From positions 100,928,794-100,992,793 of the forward strand of contig JAIOJX010000032.1 of NCBI GenBank assembly GCA_022376925.1: a stretch of 64,000 bases of DNA, written 5' to 3'. Shown in pieces: positions 38,202-50,829 of this stretch; position 1 is the first letter of the stretch; each line of letters opens with the position of its first letter. Below the pieces are notes generated by a model that made no database searches, was not told the origin of the DNA, and saw only the letters and a program-made list of their open reading frames with translations. Origin of the DNA: Tragulus kanchil. Lineage: Eukaryota > Chordata > Mammalia > Artiodactyla > Tragulidae. A program made the position numbers and the translations under genes.

Positions 38202-38217
38202 GTTACTGGCAATCTTT

Positions 38218-38514
38218 AAACAAGGTTATTTTCATAATGGGAATAAGGAAACCCTAAAATTCCTCGTAATTTTTAAGAAATTTGGGTTACAAGTGTCAGA
38301 ATTCAGTAAATTTATCATATTAAAAATGGAATGGATTGAAGCACAAGAGTTTATATGAAAATATAATTTTTTAATCATCCACATGCAGTTTCAAAACTGC
38401 TGTAAATTTGGCCTGAAATAAATACATTTAAATTTTATTTTCGTAATTCTTGATAAATATCTACAGGCATGTTAAATTATCTCCCTGTAGGTTTGAAGCT
38501 CACAAGATATCATG
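38218..38514. other. Intronic DNA, nothing recognised
   Basis: AT-rich unique sequence. Confidence 0.4.
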
Positions 38515-38735
38515 GTAGTCATTTAGTTGCTCAGTCATGTCTGACTCCTGCGACCCCATGGACTGTTGCCCACCAGGCTCCTCTGTCCATAGAATTTTCC
38601 AGTACAGAATACTGGAGTGGGTTGCCATTTCCTTCTCCAGGTGATGATCCCCACCCAGGGGTCAAACCCAGATCTCATATGTCTCTCGCATTGCAGGTGG
38701 GCTCTTTACTAACTGAGCCATAAGAGTAGCCCCAA
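38515..38735 (-). mobile_element. Bov-tA-type SINE
   Basis: Antisense, near full length: 'gttgctcagtcatgtctgac' at 38526, 'gaccccatggactgttgccc', 'ggctcctctgtccatagaat', B-box complement ggggtcaaaccc near 38660. Confidence 0.88.
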
Positions 38736-38779
38736 GATATCATACTATGCATTTTTACTTTTCATCCCATATACCACAG

Positions 38780-38970
38780 AATTGCATCAGAGAACCCCGA
38801 ATTTGCCGTTTCTGCCACGTACCAGCACTGTAACCTTAGACAAATTACTTAAAAGTATCTGATTCTCAATATCTACATTTGCAAAATGACGATAATAACA
38901 AATCCAGGATTACTTTGGAGAATAAACAAAATCAAGTGCATATATAATAAACATAGTAAAAACTTGAAAT
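38780..38970 (+). repeat. MIR SINE
   Basis: Sense order: 'gccacgtaccagcactgtaa', 'ccttagacaaattacttaaa', 'tctcaatatctacatttgca', 'aaatgacgataataacaa'. Confidence 0.78.
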
Positions 38971-39232
38971 CAAGTTGTAGCTTTTATTACTCAAGTGTTA
39001 CAAATGTGTTTCCCTTTACCTTACATCTTTACTTCAGTTCTGGTCTTCAGTAATTCAAATTTCCATTAAGCCAGAAGGAACAATTAAACACATTCACTTT
39101 TTGAAACTTAATCTTTAAAAAATCGGTTATAAACAAGTTTCATCTTTTAGTGCTGTTGCTTAGAACAAGAAAAAACCCAGAAGAGGTTTCAAGTCTTGTT
39201 TAGGGCCTTGATAGTACTTGAGAGTCAAAAAC
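38971..39232. other. Intronic DNA, nothing recognised
   Basis: Unique AT-rich sequence. Confidence 0.4.
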
Positions 39233-39313
39233 AGTGGCAGTGTGGGCCAGAAATACCACGGCTGTAAACTGAGTTCCACCAACTGCCCAGGTAGTTGCTT
39301 GGAATTTATCATC

Positions 39314-39525
39314 TGTGCTGTGCTGTATTTAGTTACTCAGTGGTATCTGACTTCCTGTGACCCCCTGGGACTGTACCCCACCAGGCTCCTTTGTCCATGG
39401 AATTCTCCAGGCAAAACTACTGGAGTGGGAAGCCATTTCCTTTTCCAGAGGATCCTCTAGACCCAGGAATCAAATGGGAATCTCCTGGATTGGCAGGTGG
39501 ATTCTTTACCAAGTAAGCTACATCA
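39314..39525 (-). mobile_element. Bov-tA-type SINE, left arm of inverted pair (repeated 40498-40709)
   Basis: Antisense: 'ttagttactcagtggtatct' through 'caggctcctttgtccatgga' to the head 'ggcaggtggattctttacca' at 39495-39515. Confidence 0.87.
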
Positions 39526-39552
39526 TTTAGTACTTGGTATTTAAATTTCAAG

Positions 39553-39755
39553 AACTTTCCAGGTGGTTCAGTGGTAAAGAATCCCCCTACCAATGAAGGA
39601 GACAATTCCTGGGTCAGGAAGATCCTATGGAGCAGGAAATGGCCACCCAATTCTATTAACTATTCTTGCCTGGGAAAAATTTTCCCTGGACAGAGGAGCC
39701 TGGCAGGCTACAGTCCATGGTGTTGCAAAGAGTCGGATACAACTGAACCACACGC
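39553..39755 (+). mobile_element. Bov-tA-type SINE, right arm of inverted pair (repeated 40737-40938)
   Basis: Sense element starting 'actttccaggtggttcagtg' about 28 bp after the antisense element. It ends 'gagtcggatacaactgaacc'. The two are head to head, so a transcript could fold into an imperfect duplex of about 200 bp. Confidence 0.87.
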
Positions 39756-41175
39756 ACACATATATTTACTTTTCAAAAAGGTAATACTGCTTGTTTAAAA
39801 AAAAATAACAGAAGCTTTTCATTTGCTTATCTTTCCTATTATTTCAAAACAAGTAAAGATTTAGTAAAATATTTAATCTCTTGAAAGCCAGTTTTGTGAG
39901 CCATCCATGTAACTATTTGAAAAACAACAAAAGTAAAGCCTTGATGAGTCTGCTGACTAGAAAAAGCTATTCTGACTGAAAGCATCCCCTGGTGCACAAT
40001 CCCAATGGAAGTATGATTTCATAACCAAATCTGTCAGTCCTAACCCTGAAAATACAAGCTTCTTTATAATCAAATAATTATCACTATATTTAAAACACTT
40101 TTTTCCCTCAACCGATCTCTTTAAAACACAAACACAGGATCTATTCTTCTAGAATTTCTATCACCTCCATTATTTAGATAAGAACTGAGCAAGTCTAATT
40201 ACAAGAGCTCTTAAACAGCAGTTCTACCTTACCCTGGAAAGAGCAAGAACCAAAACATTTTGGTGGATAGAAAGCACTACTTCAAACTCTGACAGGCAAT
40301 AGAATCCATTTCCATAAGCACTCCCCTCATACTCTTAACAATGCACTAGAACAATGGAGAAAAATCAATTCAGAATATTCTAAATAAGCCCTCAATTATT
40401 TATCAACAAGTAAAGGATTTCCATAGTGGCAGTGTGGGCCAGAAATACCACGGCTGTATGTTCCACCTGCCCAGGTAGTTGCTTGGAATTTATCATCTGT
40501 GCTGTGCTGTATTTAGTTACTCAGTGGTATCTGACTTCCTGTGACCCCCTGGGACTGTACCCCACCAGGCTCCTTTGTCCATGGAATTCTCCAGGCAAAA
40601 CTACTGGAGTGGGAAGCCATTTCCTTTTCCAGAGGATCCTCTAGACCCAGGAATCAAATGGGAATCTCCTGGATTGGCAGGTGGATTCTTTACCAAGTAA
40701 GCTACATCATTTAGTACTTGGTATTTAAATTTCAAGAACTTTCCAGGTGGTTCAGTGGTAAAGAATCCCCCTACCAATGAAGGAGACAATTCCTGGGTCA
40801 GGAAGATCCTATGGAGCAGGAAATGGCCACCCAATTCTATTAACTATTCTTGCCTGGAAAATTTCCATGGACAGAGGAGCCTGGCAGGCTACAGTCCATG
40901 GTGTTGCAAAGAGTCGGATACAACTGAACCACACGCACACATATATTTACTTTTCAAAAAGGTAATACTGCTTGTTTAAAAAAAAATAACAGAAGCTTTT
41001 CATTTGCTTATCTTTCCTATTATTTCAAAACAAGTAAAGATTTAGTAAAATATTTAATCTCTTGAAAGCCAGTTTTGTGAGCCATCCATGTAACTATTTG
41101 AAAAACAACAAAAGTAAAGCCTTGATGAGTCTGCTGACTAGAAAAAGCTATTCTGACTGAAAGCATCCCCTGGTG

Positions 41176-43421
41176 CACAATCCCAATGGAAGTATGATTT
41201 CATAACCAAATCTGTCAGTCCTAACCCTGAAAATACAAGCTTCTTTATAATCAAATAATTATCACTATATTTAAAACACTTTTTTCCCTCAACCGATCTC
41301 TTTAAAACACAAACACAGGATCTATTCTTCTAGAATTTCTATCACCTCCATTATTTAGATAAGAACTGAGCAAGTCTAATTACAAGAGCTCTTAAACAGC
41401 AGTTCTACCTTACCCTGGAAAGAGCAAGAACCAAAACATTTTGGTGGATAGAAAGCACTACTTCAAACTCTGACAGGCAATAGAATCCATTTCCATAAGC
41501 ACTCCCCTCATACTCTTAACAATGCACTAGAACAATGGAGAAAAATCAATTCAGAATATTCTAAATAAGCCCTCAATTATTTATCAACAAGTAAAGGATT
41601 TCCATATGCTTTTTTAAAAACAGTTTGAAACCAGTGCTATGGAAAACTAGTTATTTCCATTTTTGTTCACTGTACCTAACTTTGGTCTGCAAATTGACCC
41701 GTCAACCACTGAAGTTAAAATTAATATCATAATAGCTAAGAGAGAAGGCACATAAAATATTCATTGCTCTGCCATTTCCATATTTTTATAGCCATATAAA
41801 ACTAAGCCACTGTTTTTCAGTAGAAATTAAATTTACCAAGTCTAAATCTATAGCAAATCAAAATGCAAATATTTTCAATAAATGGTGCTGGAACAATTGG
41901 ATATCCACATTCAAAAAGTTGACCTTAGTTGACCTCAACTTATACCATACTCAAACCTTAACTCAAAATCGGTCAGAGACATAAATGTAAGAGCTGAAAA
42001 TGTTTTTAAAAATGAGCAAATCTTTGAAACCCAAAGGAAAGATTTCTTAAATATAACACCAAAAGCATCATCCATAAAAGGAAAAAAGTCAATAAACAGG
42101 ACCTCACAGAAATTCAAAACATTTGTACTTCAAAAGACACCACTAAGAAAATGAAAAGTCAGATAACTTATGTGGAAAAAATATTTGCAACAAGGGACTT
42201 GTATCCAGAATTTACAAAAAAAAAGAAATCTTATAAAATCAACTTAAACAATTCAACAAATTAACTAAAGATATGAAGAAACATTTCACCCAAGCATACA
42301 CAATCCCAATGGAAGTATGATTTCATAACCAAATTCAGTCCTAACCCTGAAAATACAAGCTTCTTTATAATCAAATAATTATCACTATATTTAAAACACT
42401 TTTTTCCCTCAACCGATCTCTTTAAAACACAAACACAGGATCTATTCTTCTAGAATTTCTATCACCTCCATTATTTAGATAAGAACTGAGCAAGTCTAAT
42501 TACAAGAGCTCTTAAACAGCAGTTCTACCTTACCCTGGAAAGAGCAAGAACCAAAACATTTTGGTGGATAGAAAGCACTACTTCAAACTCTGACAGGCAA
42601 TAGAATCCATTTCCATAAGCACTCCCCTCATACTCTTAACAATGCACTAGAACAATGGAGAAAAATCAATTCAGAATATTCTAAATAAGCCCTCAATTAT
42701 TTATCAACAAGTAAAGGATTTCCATATGCTTTTTTAAAAACAGTTTGAAACCAGTGCTATGGAAAACTAGTTATTTCCATTTTTGTTCACTGTACCTAAC
42801 TTTGGTCTGCAAATTGACCCGTCAACCACTGAAGTTAAAATTAATATCATAATAGCTAAGAGAGAAGGCACATAAAATATTCATTGCTCTGCCATTTCCA
42901 TATTTTTATAGCCATATAAAACTAAGCCACTGTTTTTCAGTAGAAATTAAATTTACCAAGTCTAAATCTATAGCAAATCAAAATGCAAATATTTTCAATA
43001 AATGGTGCTGGAACAATTGGATATCCACATTCAAAAAGTTGACCTTAGTTGACCTCAACTTATACCATACTCAAACCTTAACTCAAAATCGGTCAGAGAC
43101 ATAAATGTAAGAGCTGAAAATGTTTTTAAAAATGAGCAAATCTTTGAAACCCAAAGGAAAGATTTCTTAAATATAACACCAAAAGCATCATCCATAAAAG
43201 GAAAAAAGTCAATAAACAGGACCTCACAGAAATTCAAAACATTTGTACTTCAAAAGACACCACTAAGAAAATGAAAAGTCAGATAACTTATGTGGAAAAA
43301 ATATTTGCAACAAGGGACTTGTATCCAGAATTTACAAAAAAAAAGAAATCTTATAAAATCAACTTAAACAATTCAACAAATTAACTAAAGATATGAAGAA
43401 ACATTTCACCCAAGCATACAC
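41176..43421. repeat. Direct duplication 13 (41176-42298 and 42299-43421)
   Basis: 1.12 kb unit starting cacaatcccaatgg. It begins inside duplication 12, so the start of this unit occurs three times (39992, 41176, 42299). The second copy has a 3-base loss (aaatctgtcag to aaattcag). Confidence 0.94.
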
Positions 43422-45254
43422 AAATGACTATTCGGTACATGAAAACATGTTTAGCATCATCACTAGGAAAGTACAAATTGAAACCTCAATGAGTTACCAG
43501 TTCACACTTACTAGAATAGCTATAATAAGACAACAATAAACAAATGTTAGTGATGATCTGGAGAAATGGGAACCCTCATACATTACTGGTGGGATTGTAA
43601 AATGGTACAACCACGTTAGAAAAGTGTGCAGTTTCCCCAACAACTAAAAAGAAAATGATCACACAACCCAACAATTCTACTCTTAAAGATCTACTCAATA
43701 TATGTGAATATATATATCCACAACAAAGACTTGCATATGAACATGTGTGGTGGCATTATCCACAACAGCCCCAAACTGAAAACTGTGGTCATCAGTGGCT
43801 GACTGCACAGGCATAATGTAGCATCCTCAGGGCATGGAATGTTATTCAGCAGTGAAAAGGAACAAGCTACTGATACAGGCTATGCCATCCACGAACCTCA
43901 AAGGCCTTGAGAAAGAAGTCGGACATAAGAGACTCCATATTGAATGATCTCGTAAGAAATGTCCAGAGAAAGCAGACTGATTCAGACAAAAACCAGATTA
44001 ACAGCTTCCTAGGGCTAACAGCTAACTATAAATGGGCACCAGCAGTTTTATTGTGCTGATGAAAGTGTTAAAAATCGATCTATGATGATGGATGCACCAT
44101 TCAGGAAAGTCACTAAAATCACTGACTTGTATTACACACAACACACTTAGAATAGGTGACTTTTATGATATTTATAAGATGCCTGAATAAAACAAAATGA
44201 CCTTTGAAACCCAAAGGAAAGATTTCTTAAATATAACACCAAAAGCATCATCCATAAAAGGAAAAAAGTCAATAAACAGGACCTCACAGAAATTCAAAAC
44301 ATTTGTACTTCAAAAGACACCACTAAGAAAATGAAAAGTCAGATAACTTATGTGGAAAAAATATTTGCAACAAGGGACTTGTATCCAGAATTTACAAAAA
44401 AAAGGAAATCTTATAAAATCAACTTAAACAATTCAACAAATTAACTAAAGATATGAAGAAACATTTCACCCAAGCATACACAAATGACTATTCGGTACAT
44501 GAAAACATGTTTAGCATCATCACTAGGAAAGTACAAATTGAAACCTCAATGAGTTACCAGTTCACACTTACTAGAATAGCTATAATAAGACAACAATAAA
44601 CAAATGTTAGTGATGATCTGGAGAAATGGGAACCCTCATACATTACTGGTGGGATTGTAAAATGGTACAACCACGTTAGAAAAGTGTGCAGTTTCCCCAA
44701 CAACTAAAAAGAAAATGATCACACAACCCAACAATTCTACTCTTAAAGATCTACTCAATATATGTGAATATATATATCCACAACAAAGACTTGCATATGA
44801 ACATGTGTGGTGGCATTATCCACAACAGCCCCAAACTGAAAACTGTGGTCATCAGTGGCTGACTGCACAGGCATAATGTAGCATCCTCAGGGCATGGAAT
44901 GTTATTCAGCAGTGAAAAGGAACAAGCTACTGATACAGGCTATGCCATCCACGAACCTCAAAGGCCTTGAGAAAGAAGTCGGACATAAGAAACTCCATAT
45001 TGAATGATCTCGTAAGAAATGTCCAGAGAAAGCAGACTGATTCAGACAAAAACCAGATTAACAGCTTCCTAGGGCTAACAGCTAACTATAAATGGGCACC
45101 AGCAGTTTTATTGTGCTGATGAAAGTGTTAAAAATCGATCTATGATGATGGATGCACCATTCAGGAAAGTCACTAAAAATCACTGACTTGTATTACACAC
45201 AACACACTTAGAATAGGTGACTTTTATGATATTTATAAGATGCCTGAATAAAAC
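41866..45254 (+). mobile_element. Older L1, ORF2 3' part and 3' UTR (inflated by duplications 13 and 14)
   Basis: Sense L1 text: 'aataaatggtgctggaacaa', 'ttaactcaaaatcggtcaga', 'gacataaatgtaagagctga', 'aaacatttcacccaagcata', 'acattactggtgggattgta' and finally 'gatatttataagatgcctga'. Heavily diverged. Removing the duplicates leaves about 1.2 kb of element from 41866 plus the 3' end. Confidence 0.75.
43142..45254. repeat. Direct duplication 14 (43142-44201 and 44202-45254)
   Basis: 1060 bp unit starting ctttgaaacccaaagg, overlapping duplication 13, so that motif occurs three times. Copies differ by single bases (43950 g against 45010 a; one extra a near 45177). Confidence 0.95.
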
Positions 45255-45276
45255 TGTGTTTAAAAATACATGTGCT

Positions 45277-45544
45277 TGGGGCCTCTCTGGTGGTCCAGTG
45301 AGTAAAGAGTTCGTCTTGCAGTGCAGAGGGCACCGGTTCATCCCTGGCCCAGGAAGATCCCATGTGCCGAGGAACAGCTTGGGCGGGTGTGTTCAATTAC
45401 CAGCCAGTGCCCTGGAGCACATGCGCCCAGAGCTAGTGCTCTGCAACAAGAGAGGCCACTGCGATGGGAGGCCCACACATGCCAAATAAAGATGGATGAA
45501 AAATAAACAATGACTTAAGGCAAAAAAAAAAAAAGTTAAAAAAA
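45277..45544 (+). mobile_element. Young tRNA-headed SINE with GC-rich body, copy 5
   Basis: Inserted at the end of the L1. Slightly more diverged than the others (gcctctctggtggtccagtg head, B box lost one base: ccggttcatccc). Ends in an interrupted poly-A. Target-site duplication aaaaatacatgtgct (45262-45276) against aaaaatacacgtgct (45545-45559). Confidence 0.9.
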
Positions 45545-45589
45545 AAAAATACACGTGCTGTTGTCTCTAGTCCCTTAAAGAACTACAAC

Positions 45590-45765
45590 TGACCCTTGAA
45601 GAACACTGGAGTTAGAGGCACTGGACCTCAGGCAGGTGAAAACCTATGTACAATGTTACATTCATCCCTCAGTATCCATGGTTCCAACACTCCAGGATTC
45701 AACCAACCTGGGCTGAAAATACTGTAGTATATATTCAGGGGAAAAAATCTGCTGCAGAAATGAAC
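45590..45765. repeat. Probable ancient dispersed repeat, family not assigned
   Basis: 'aactgacccttgaagaacac' followed by 'cctcagtatccatggttcca' is a widespread old mammalian repeat theme. I cannot assign the family with confidence. Confidence 0.35.
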
Positions 45766-45796
45766 CCAGTTCAAACTCATGTTGTTCAATGGCCCA

Positions 45797-45995
45797 GGCT
45801 TCCATGGGAGCTCAGCTGGTAAAGAATCTGCCTACAATGGGGGAGACCCAGGTTCGATTCCTGGGTTGGGAAGATGCCCTGGCAAAGGGAATGGCTACAC
45901 ACTCCAGCATTCTTGCCTGGAGAATTCCATGGGCAGAGAAGCCTGGCAGGCAACTACAGTCCATGGGCTGGCAAAGAGTCAGAAGTGACTGAGCG
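45797..45995 (+). mobile_element. Bov-tA-type SINE
   Basis: 'cttccatgggagctcagctg', B box ggttcgattcc at 45851, 'actccagcattcttgcctgg', 'gcaaagagtcagaagtgact'. Near full length. Confidence 0.88.
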
Positions 45996-46716
45996 ACCTG
46001 TAGTCATGGTAAATGAGTAACTTTAGACTGCAGCAACTTACATAATTTTTATTAAGCAATTGTATTCATTCTAATTTTGGATGGGAAACCATAGTCTAAC
46101 TTTGGAGAGGTGCTAATACAGTGGTTTTCCTGAGTTTTCCTAACTAACCACTGAATTGGTTGTTCACTAGGAAGGAGTATTCAAGGAAAACGATTTCTCA
46201 TAAATTAAATTAGTACCTTCTGTTGGTTTATATTTTAAGAAGTTAGGACCTAAAAGCAGCTCAAGAATATACACAAAAGAGATTTAAGTTTTCTTGTGAC
46301 AGTGAGCCAGTTGAGCTGATGGGTATTTTAGCTGACATTCAGATTACACAAGAATTAAAAAACAAAAAATTTTAACACAATTTGAAAGGGCATAGAGTAC
46401 ACTATATAACCTGAAGAGTGTACACGCTGAGACTTGAGTGTACAACATCAACACACAATAGTCCTTAGTACTATTCATCCAATTCCTGAATCTTCATATA
46501 TTCACTGTAAATATATTCTCTTTACTGTCCATTTTATGAGGTCTTGCAAACCTAAGCCAGGACTTCGTAACCTCACAGGACTTCAAAGAATTTTACAAGC
46601 TTGAGGTCTTTACACAAATACCACCTTGTCTGTGAGGTCATGCCTGACAACCTTAGTGAAAATTGCTAACTGTACAAAATTCTAATTCATTTTTCTCCAC
46701 GGCACTAAAAATACTA
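45996..46716. other. Intronic DNA, nothing recognised
   Basis: Unique AT-rich sequence with no gene or repeat recognised. Confidence 0.45.
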
Positions 46717-46717
46717 A

Positions 46718-46750
<33 letters not shown>

Positions 46751-46770
46751 CACACACACACACACACATT
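46717..46770. repeat. (TA)n(CA)n compound microsatellite
   Basis: About 13 TA units followed by CATA and about 10 CA units; likely polymorphic. Confidence 0.92.
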
Positions 46771-46784
46771 TTATATACAATGAT

Positions 46785-46925
46785 TATTGTCTGTCTTCCC
46801 CTACTAGAATATAAGCACCATGAAAGAAGAGATTTTAATTGGATTTTGATCCTATGGTATCCCCATGACCTAGAACAGTGCCTGACACATTGTAGACACT
46901 CAGTGTTTCCTGAACAAAGGAAAGG
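46785..46925 (+). repeat. L2 3' end
   Basis: 'actagaatataagcaccatg', 'tgacctagaacagtgcctga' and 'cacattgtagacactcagtg' are the standard L2 3' terminal order. Confidence 0.82.
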
Positions 46926-47059
46926 ATATCAGACACGCGCCAGTAATTAAGAGCTGATCCTTGCCACACGAATGAACGAGTCTCTTCTATCCACTCACAG
47001 CCTTGATTCGAGGTTAAAACATACTTTTGGACAAACTAAAAGAGTAGCATTGGTATATA

Positions 47060-47275
47060 CACATTATCATGTGTAAAACAGCTAGCCAGTGGGAAGCTAC
47101 TGTATGGCACGGGGAACTCACCTGGTGTTCAGTGATGACCCAGAGGAGTGGGGCTGGGGAATGGAAGGAGGGGCTCAAGGAGGAGGGGATATGTGTATAC
47201 TTATAGCTGATTCACCTTGTAAAATTGTAAAGCAATTATACTCTTAATTTTACAAACTTAAAAATTTTTAATTAT
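47060..47275 (+). mobile_element. L1 3' UTR fragment
   Basis: 'agccagtgggaagctactgt', 'atggcacggggaactcacct', 'gggctcaaggaggaggggat', 'tatagctgattcaccttgta', 'aagcaattatactcttaatt' is the ruminant L1 3' UTR order. Confidence 0.85.
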
Positions 47276-47875
47276 GGTTTTTTAAGGAAACAGAGGCGTC
47301 AATAAAATCGTCAAACTGCCTACCCAACATTCTTCCAGCAAAAAGGGGAAAAATAAAGCAACAATCAAAAGTATTTTGAATAAGCTGGTTCTAATTCTGG
47401 AGAAAGGACAAGTTAATTAACCCCACGTGACTCTTATTAACAAGAAAAACAAGAAAGTTCAATACTTAACTAGTAACAAGTTAAAAAAAAAAAAAATCAA
47501 AGCAGCTTGTTTTTCTACACCCAAAATGGGATCCCATCAAGTAAGAACACAGAGCTCAGCTGAGTATGTCTTAGCAGTTCTGGCCTCAACCCTACATCCT
47601 CCAAGATCCAACACCAAAGACCTTTTTCCTCCCCCCATCCTTGGAAGCCTTCCTAGAATCATTTTACACACACCAACCAACCTTCAGACCTCGCAGTTCT
47701 AATTAAGCCTTGACCCAATCCAGGTGCATCCCAGCGTTTCGCACAGCCAGCAGAAAGACCCATCCATTTCTCGCCGGCATCACCTCCTGAACTATCAATC
47801 CCACCAATACAGAGTCAGGGAGCACGAAAGAATCAAGACAGCAGGACCTCCCAGCCTGGCCAAAACTGGAGGACA
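47276..47875. other. Intron 1 proximal DNA, nothing recognised
   Basis: Unique sequence just inside intron 1. Two open frames of 79-91 codons show no domain. Proximity to the promoter makes regulatory content possible, but I see no specific site. Confidence 0.45.
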
Positions 47876-48043
47876 TTTTAGACCTTCATCCCGGTTCTGT
47901 CAATTTTGCTGTGACCTTGAGCACGTCCCTAGACCCCTAGAAGTCCCAGTTTTCTCACGTTAAAGGTAAGGATAACATCTGCACCTGCTATTAAGGATTA
48001 AAGATCACACGTGAAGCACCTAACGGGGCACCTGGCAGGAAAT
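47876..48043 (+). repeat. MIR SINE next to the CpG island
   Basis: 'gctgtgaccttgagcacgtc', 'cccagttttctcacgttaaa', 'ggtaaggataacatctgcac' and 'acgtgaagcacctaacgggg' form the MIR sense order. Confidence 0.78.
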
Positions 48044-48830
<787 letters not shown>

Positions 48831-49254
48831 GAGGGTGCGATTTGGGCTGAATCTTGGCAAATGGAAAGAGAAGTATTAATAGAATCTGGAGAAGAGAAAC
48901 CGGCCTGAAGTGTGGGGAGGAAGGGGACGTGAAAAGCAGCGTGTGGGTCCCAGGGAAATCAGGGCTGGAGGCGGTGGGGAAGGGCCCTGATCTAAGGTCA
49001 ATCGGAGGAGAGTCACAAGGAAGTTTCTGGGACCACGGACTAAGTGTTTTCCTACAGACCAGGGCACACACAGAGAAGCCGATCCTGTGCTAGCTTCAGT
49101 GGGCCTCCTCTCCGTGCTTTGTAACTCTTACTTTGTTTATAGATGGAAGAGACCCCCTTCCTCCAGAGTTCTCTGTTTTAACTAGTTTGTACAAAGTTCT
49201 CCGATCCCAATACTTGCTCAATTGTCTTTTAGACATACTTCTATCAATATATGG
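48831..49254. other. PRKAA2 5' flank, nothing recognised
   Basis: Moderate-GC unique sequence upstream of the promoter. No divergent first exon or start is convincing. Open frames of 63-104 codons here have no domain. Confidence 0.45.
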
Positions 49255-49395
49255 GCTTCCTAGGCAGCTCAGTGGTAAAGAAATACACCTAGGAGATGGG
49301 GCGTTTGATCCCTGGGTTGAGAAGATCCCCGGAGTCTTGGCTGCGAAACCCCATGGATAGAGGAGCCTGTCAGGCTACAATCCATGGGGTCATAG
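49255..49395 (+). mobile_element. Bov-tA-type SINE, internally deleted
   Basis: Head 'gcttcctaggcagctcagtg' and B box gtttgatccctg, then a jump to 'accccatggatagaggagcc' and 'ggctacaatccatggggtca'. About 60 bp of the middle is missing. Confidence 0.8.
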
Positions 49396-49851
49396 AAATT
49401 GTTTGTGGTCGAGATGCATAAGAGGAAAATAGTGAAAGAAGTGAAGAGGGAAAGGAACCTAGTGAGATCGGGGAGTAAGCTACCTAAAGGACAAAGCATT
49501 GTGAACTGCAAGGGCAATATAAGGGCAAAACTTAAAAGTAAAGATTGAAATGGGCGAGTGGGAAATGGTATGAAGAAACTAGAAGCAGGCAGAGCATTGA
49601 AAATTGCCAAGAGAGGGTAAATGAAGTGTTTATCGCTACCTCCTCCCCCCTTCTTTCTTCTCTCCTTTCTTGGGTCTCCTAGTCTCCAGTGTGGCCTTCC
49701 AGTACTTAAAAATTATTTGCTGATTGGGATTAAATGTTTAAGGATTAGTTGAACATCTTTAACTTTGTGTATGACAGGAGAGTTTCAAGGTCACATTCCT
49801 CAACTAGGAAGTCTCATTGCATTATTTATAGATAAGAGAAGAAATGTATTA
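49396..49851. other. PRKAA2 5' flank, nothing recognised
   Basis: Unique purine-rich sequence. Confidence 0.4.
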
Positions 49852-49865
49852 AAAAGAATAAGGTG

Positions 49866-50202
49866 GGGCTTCCCCTGGTGGTCCAGTGGATAAGGACACC
49901 GCCTTTCAGTGCAAGGGGCGCCGGTTCGATCCCTGGCCTGGGAAGATCCCACGGGCCGCGGAGCGGCTGGACCGATGTGTCCAATTGCCGAGCCAGAGCT
50001 CTGGAGCGCATGCGCCCAGAGCCAGCGCTCTGCAGCGACAGACGCCACCGCGATGGGAGGCCCACATGAGCCAAAGAACAAAGACGGATGAAAATAGAGA
50101 AATGAAAGACCAATAGAAGTGGCCCGCCCACTCCCCTCCCTCCCCAACCCGACCCTCGCCCAAAAATAAAAAAATAATAAAAATAAATAAATCTTTAAAA
50201 AA
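49866..50202 (+). mobile_element. Young tRNA-headed SINE with GC-rich body, copy 6 (cleanest)
   Basis: Best preserved copy. A box tggtccagtgg at 49879-49889 and B box ggttcgatccc at 49923-49933, spaced as in RNA polymerase III tRNA promoters. The GC-rich body runs to about 50120 with many intact CpGs, then a C/T-rich stretch (cccctccctccccaacccga) and an AATAAATAAA tail. Target-site duplication aaaagaataaggtg (49852-49865) against aaaaggaataagatg (50203-50217), imperfect. High CpG retention argues for a recent insertion. Confidence 0.93.
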
Positions 50203-50829
50203 AAAAGGAATAAGATGTAACACAAGTTTGTTTTCTGAGAAGTGATGAATATACAAATGGCAAACTTACATCCATTCTGCACACCATGCACATCTGATGA
50301 GAGAAGATCCTGGCTTATAAATTATAGACATCACAGCTGTTGAACAGAGGCTATTTTTGTTCATTCTTGGGATCATCTTTCTTGCTGACAAGAAGTATCA
50401 TTTAAGAATCACTCTACCTAGCTGGCAATTCAGGGAAAATAGCCAGTTATTTTTATACTGATATTTGGTTAAGGGTCACTCCTTCAGTATTCGTTTAAGT
50501 AAGAAAAAAATATCTGTTCTACTTTTGAGAAATAAGATGAATGTGTTGCTTGTTCTAATATCCCAATAAAAGATGTTAAAGAGTATTAGATTGCTCTCTT
50601 GAAACTTTATGAAGGCAGCCTATAAAAAAGAATTCAAAACATTCTGCACTGTCTTAACTATTGATTCATGATAATTACAACTTGAATTATTATATACCAC
50701 ATAACTATGATCCTTACTTAGCAATGATAAACTGTCTTGTAGCTTTATTATTATACCAAACAAAAATATGATTCTTCATACAGTAAAAACCTCATTTAAA
50801 TACAATTACCTCAGTTGTCATGAAAGAAA

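Larger units (their letters stand above)
39233..41605. repeat. Direct duplication 12 (39233-40424 and 40425-41605)
   Basis: The longest unit, about 1.19 kb, starting agtggcagtgtggg. Bases 20-45 of the second copy are altered (tatgttccacctgc against taaactgagttccaccaactgc), and one run near 39675 differs (gggaaaaattttccctgg against ggaaaatttccatgg). Contains an inverted Bov-tA pair. Confidence 0.94.
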
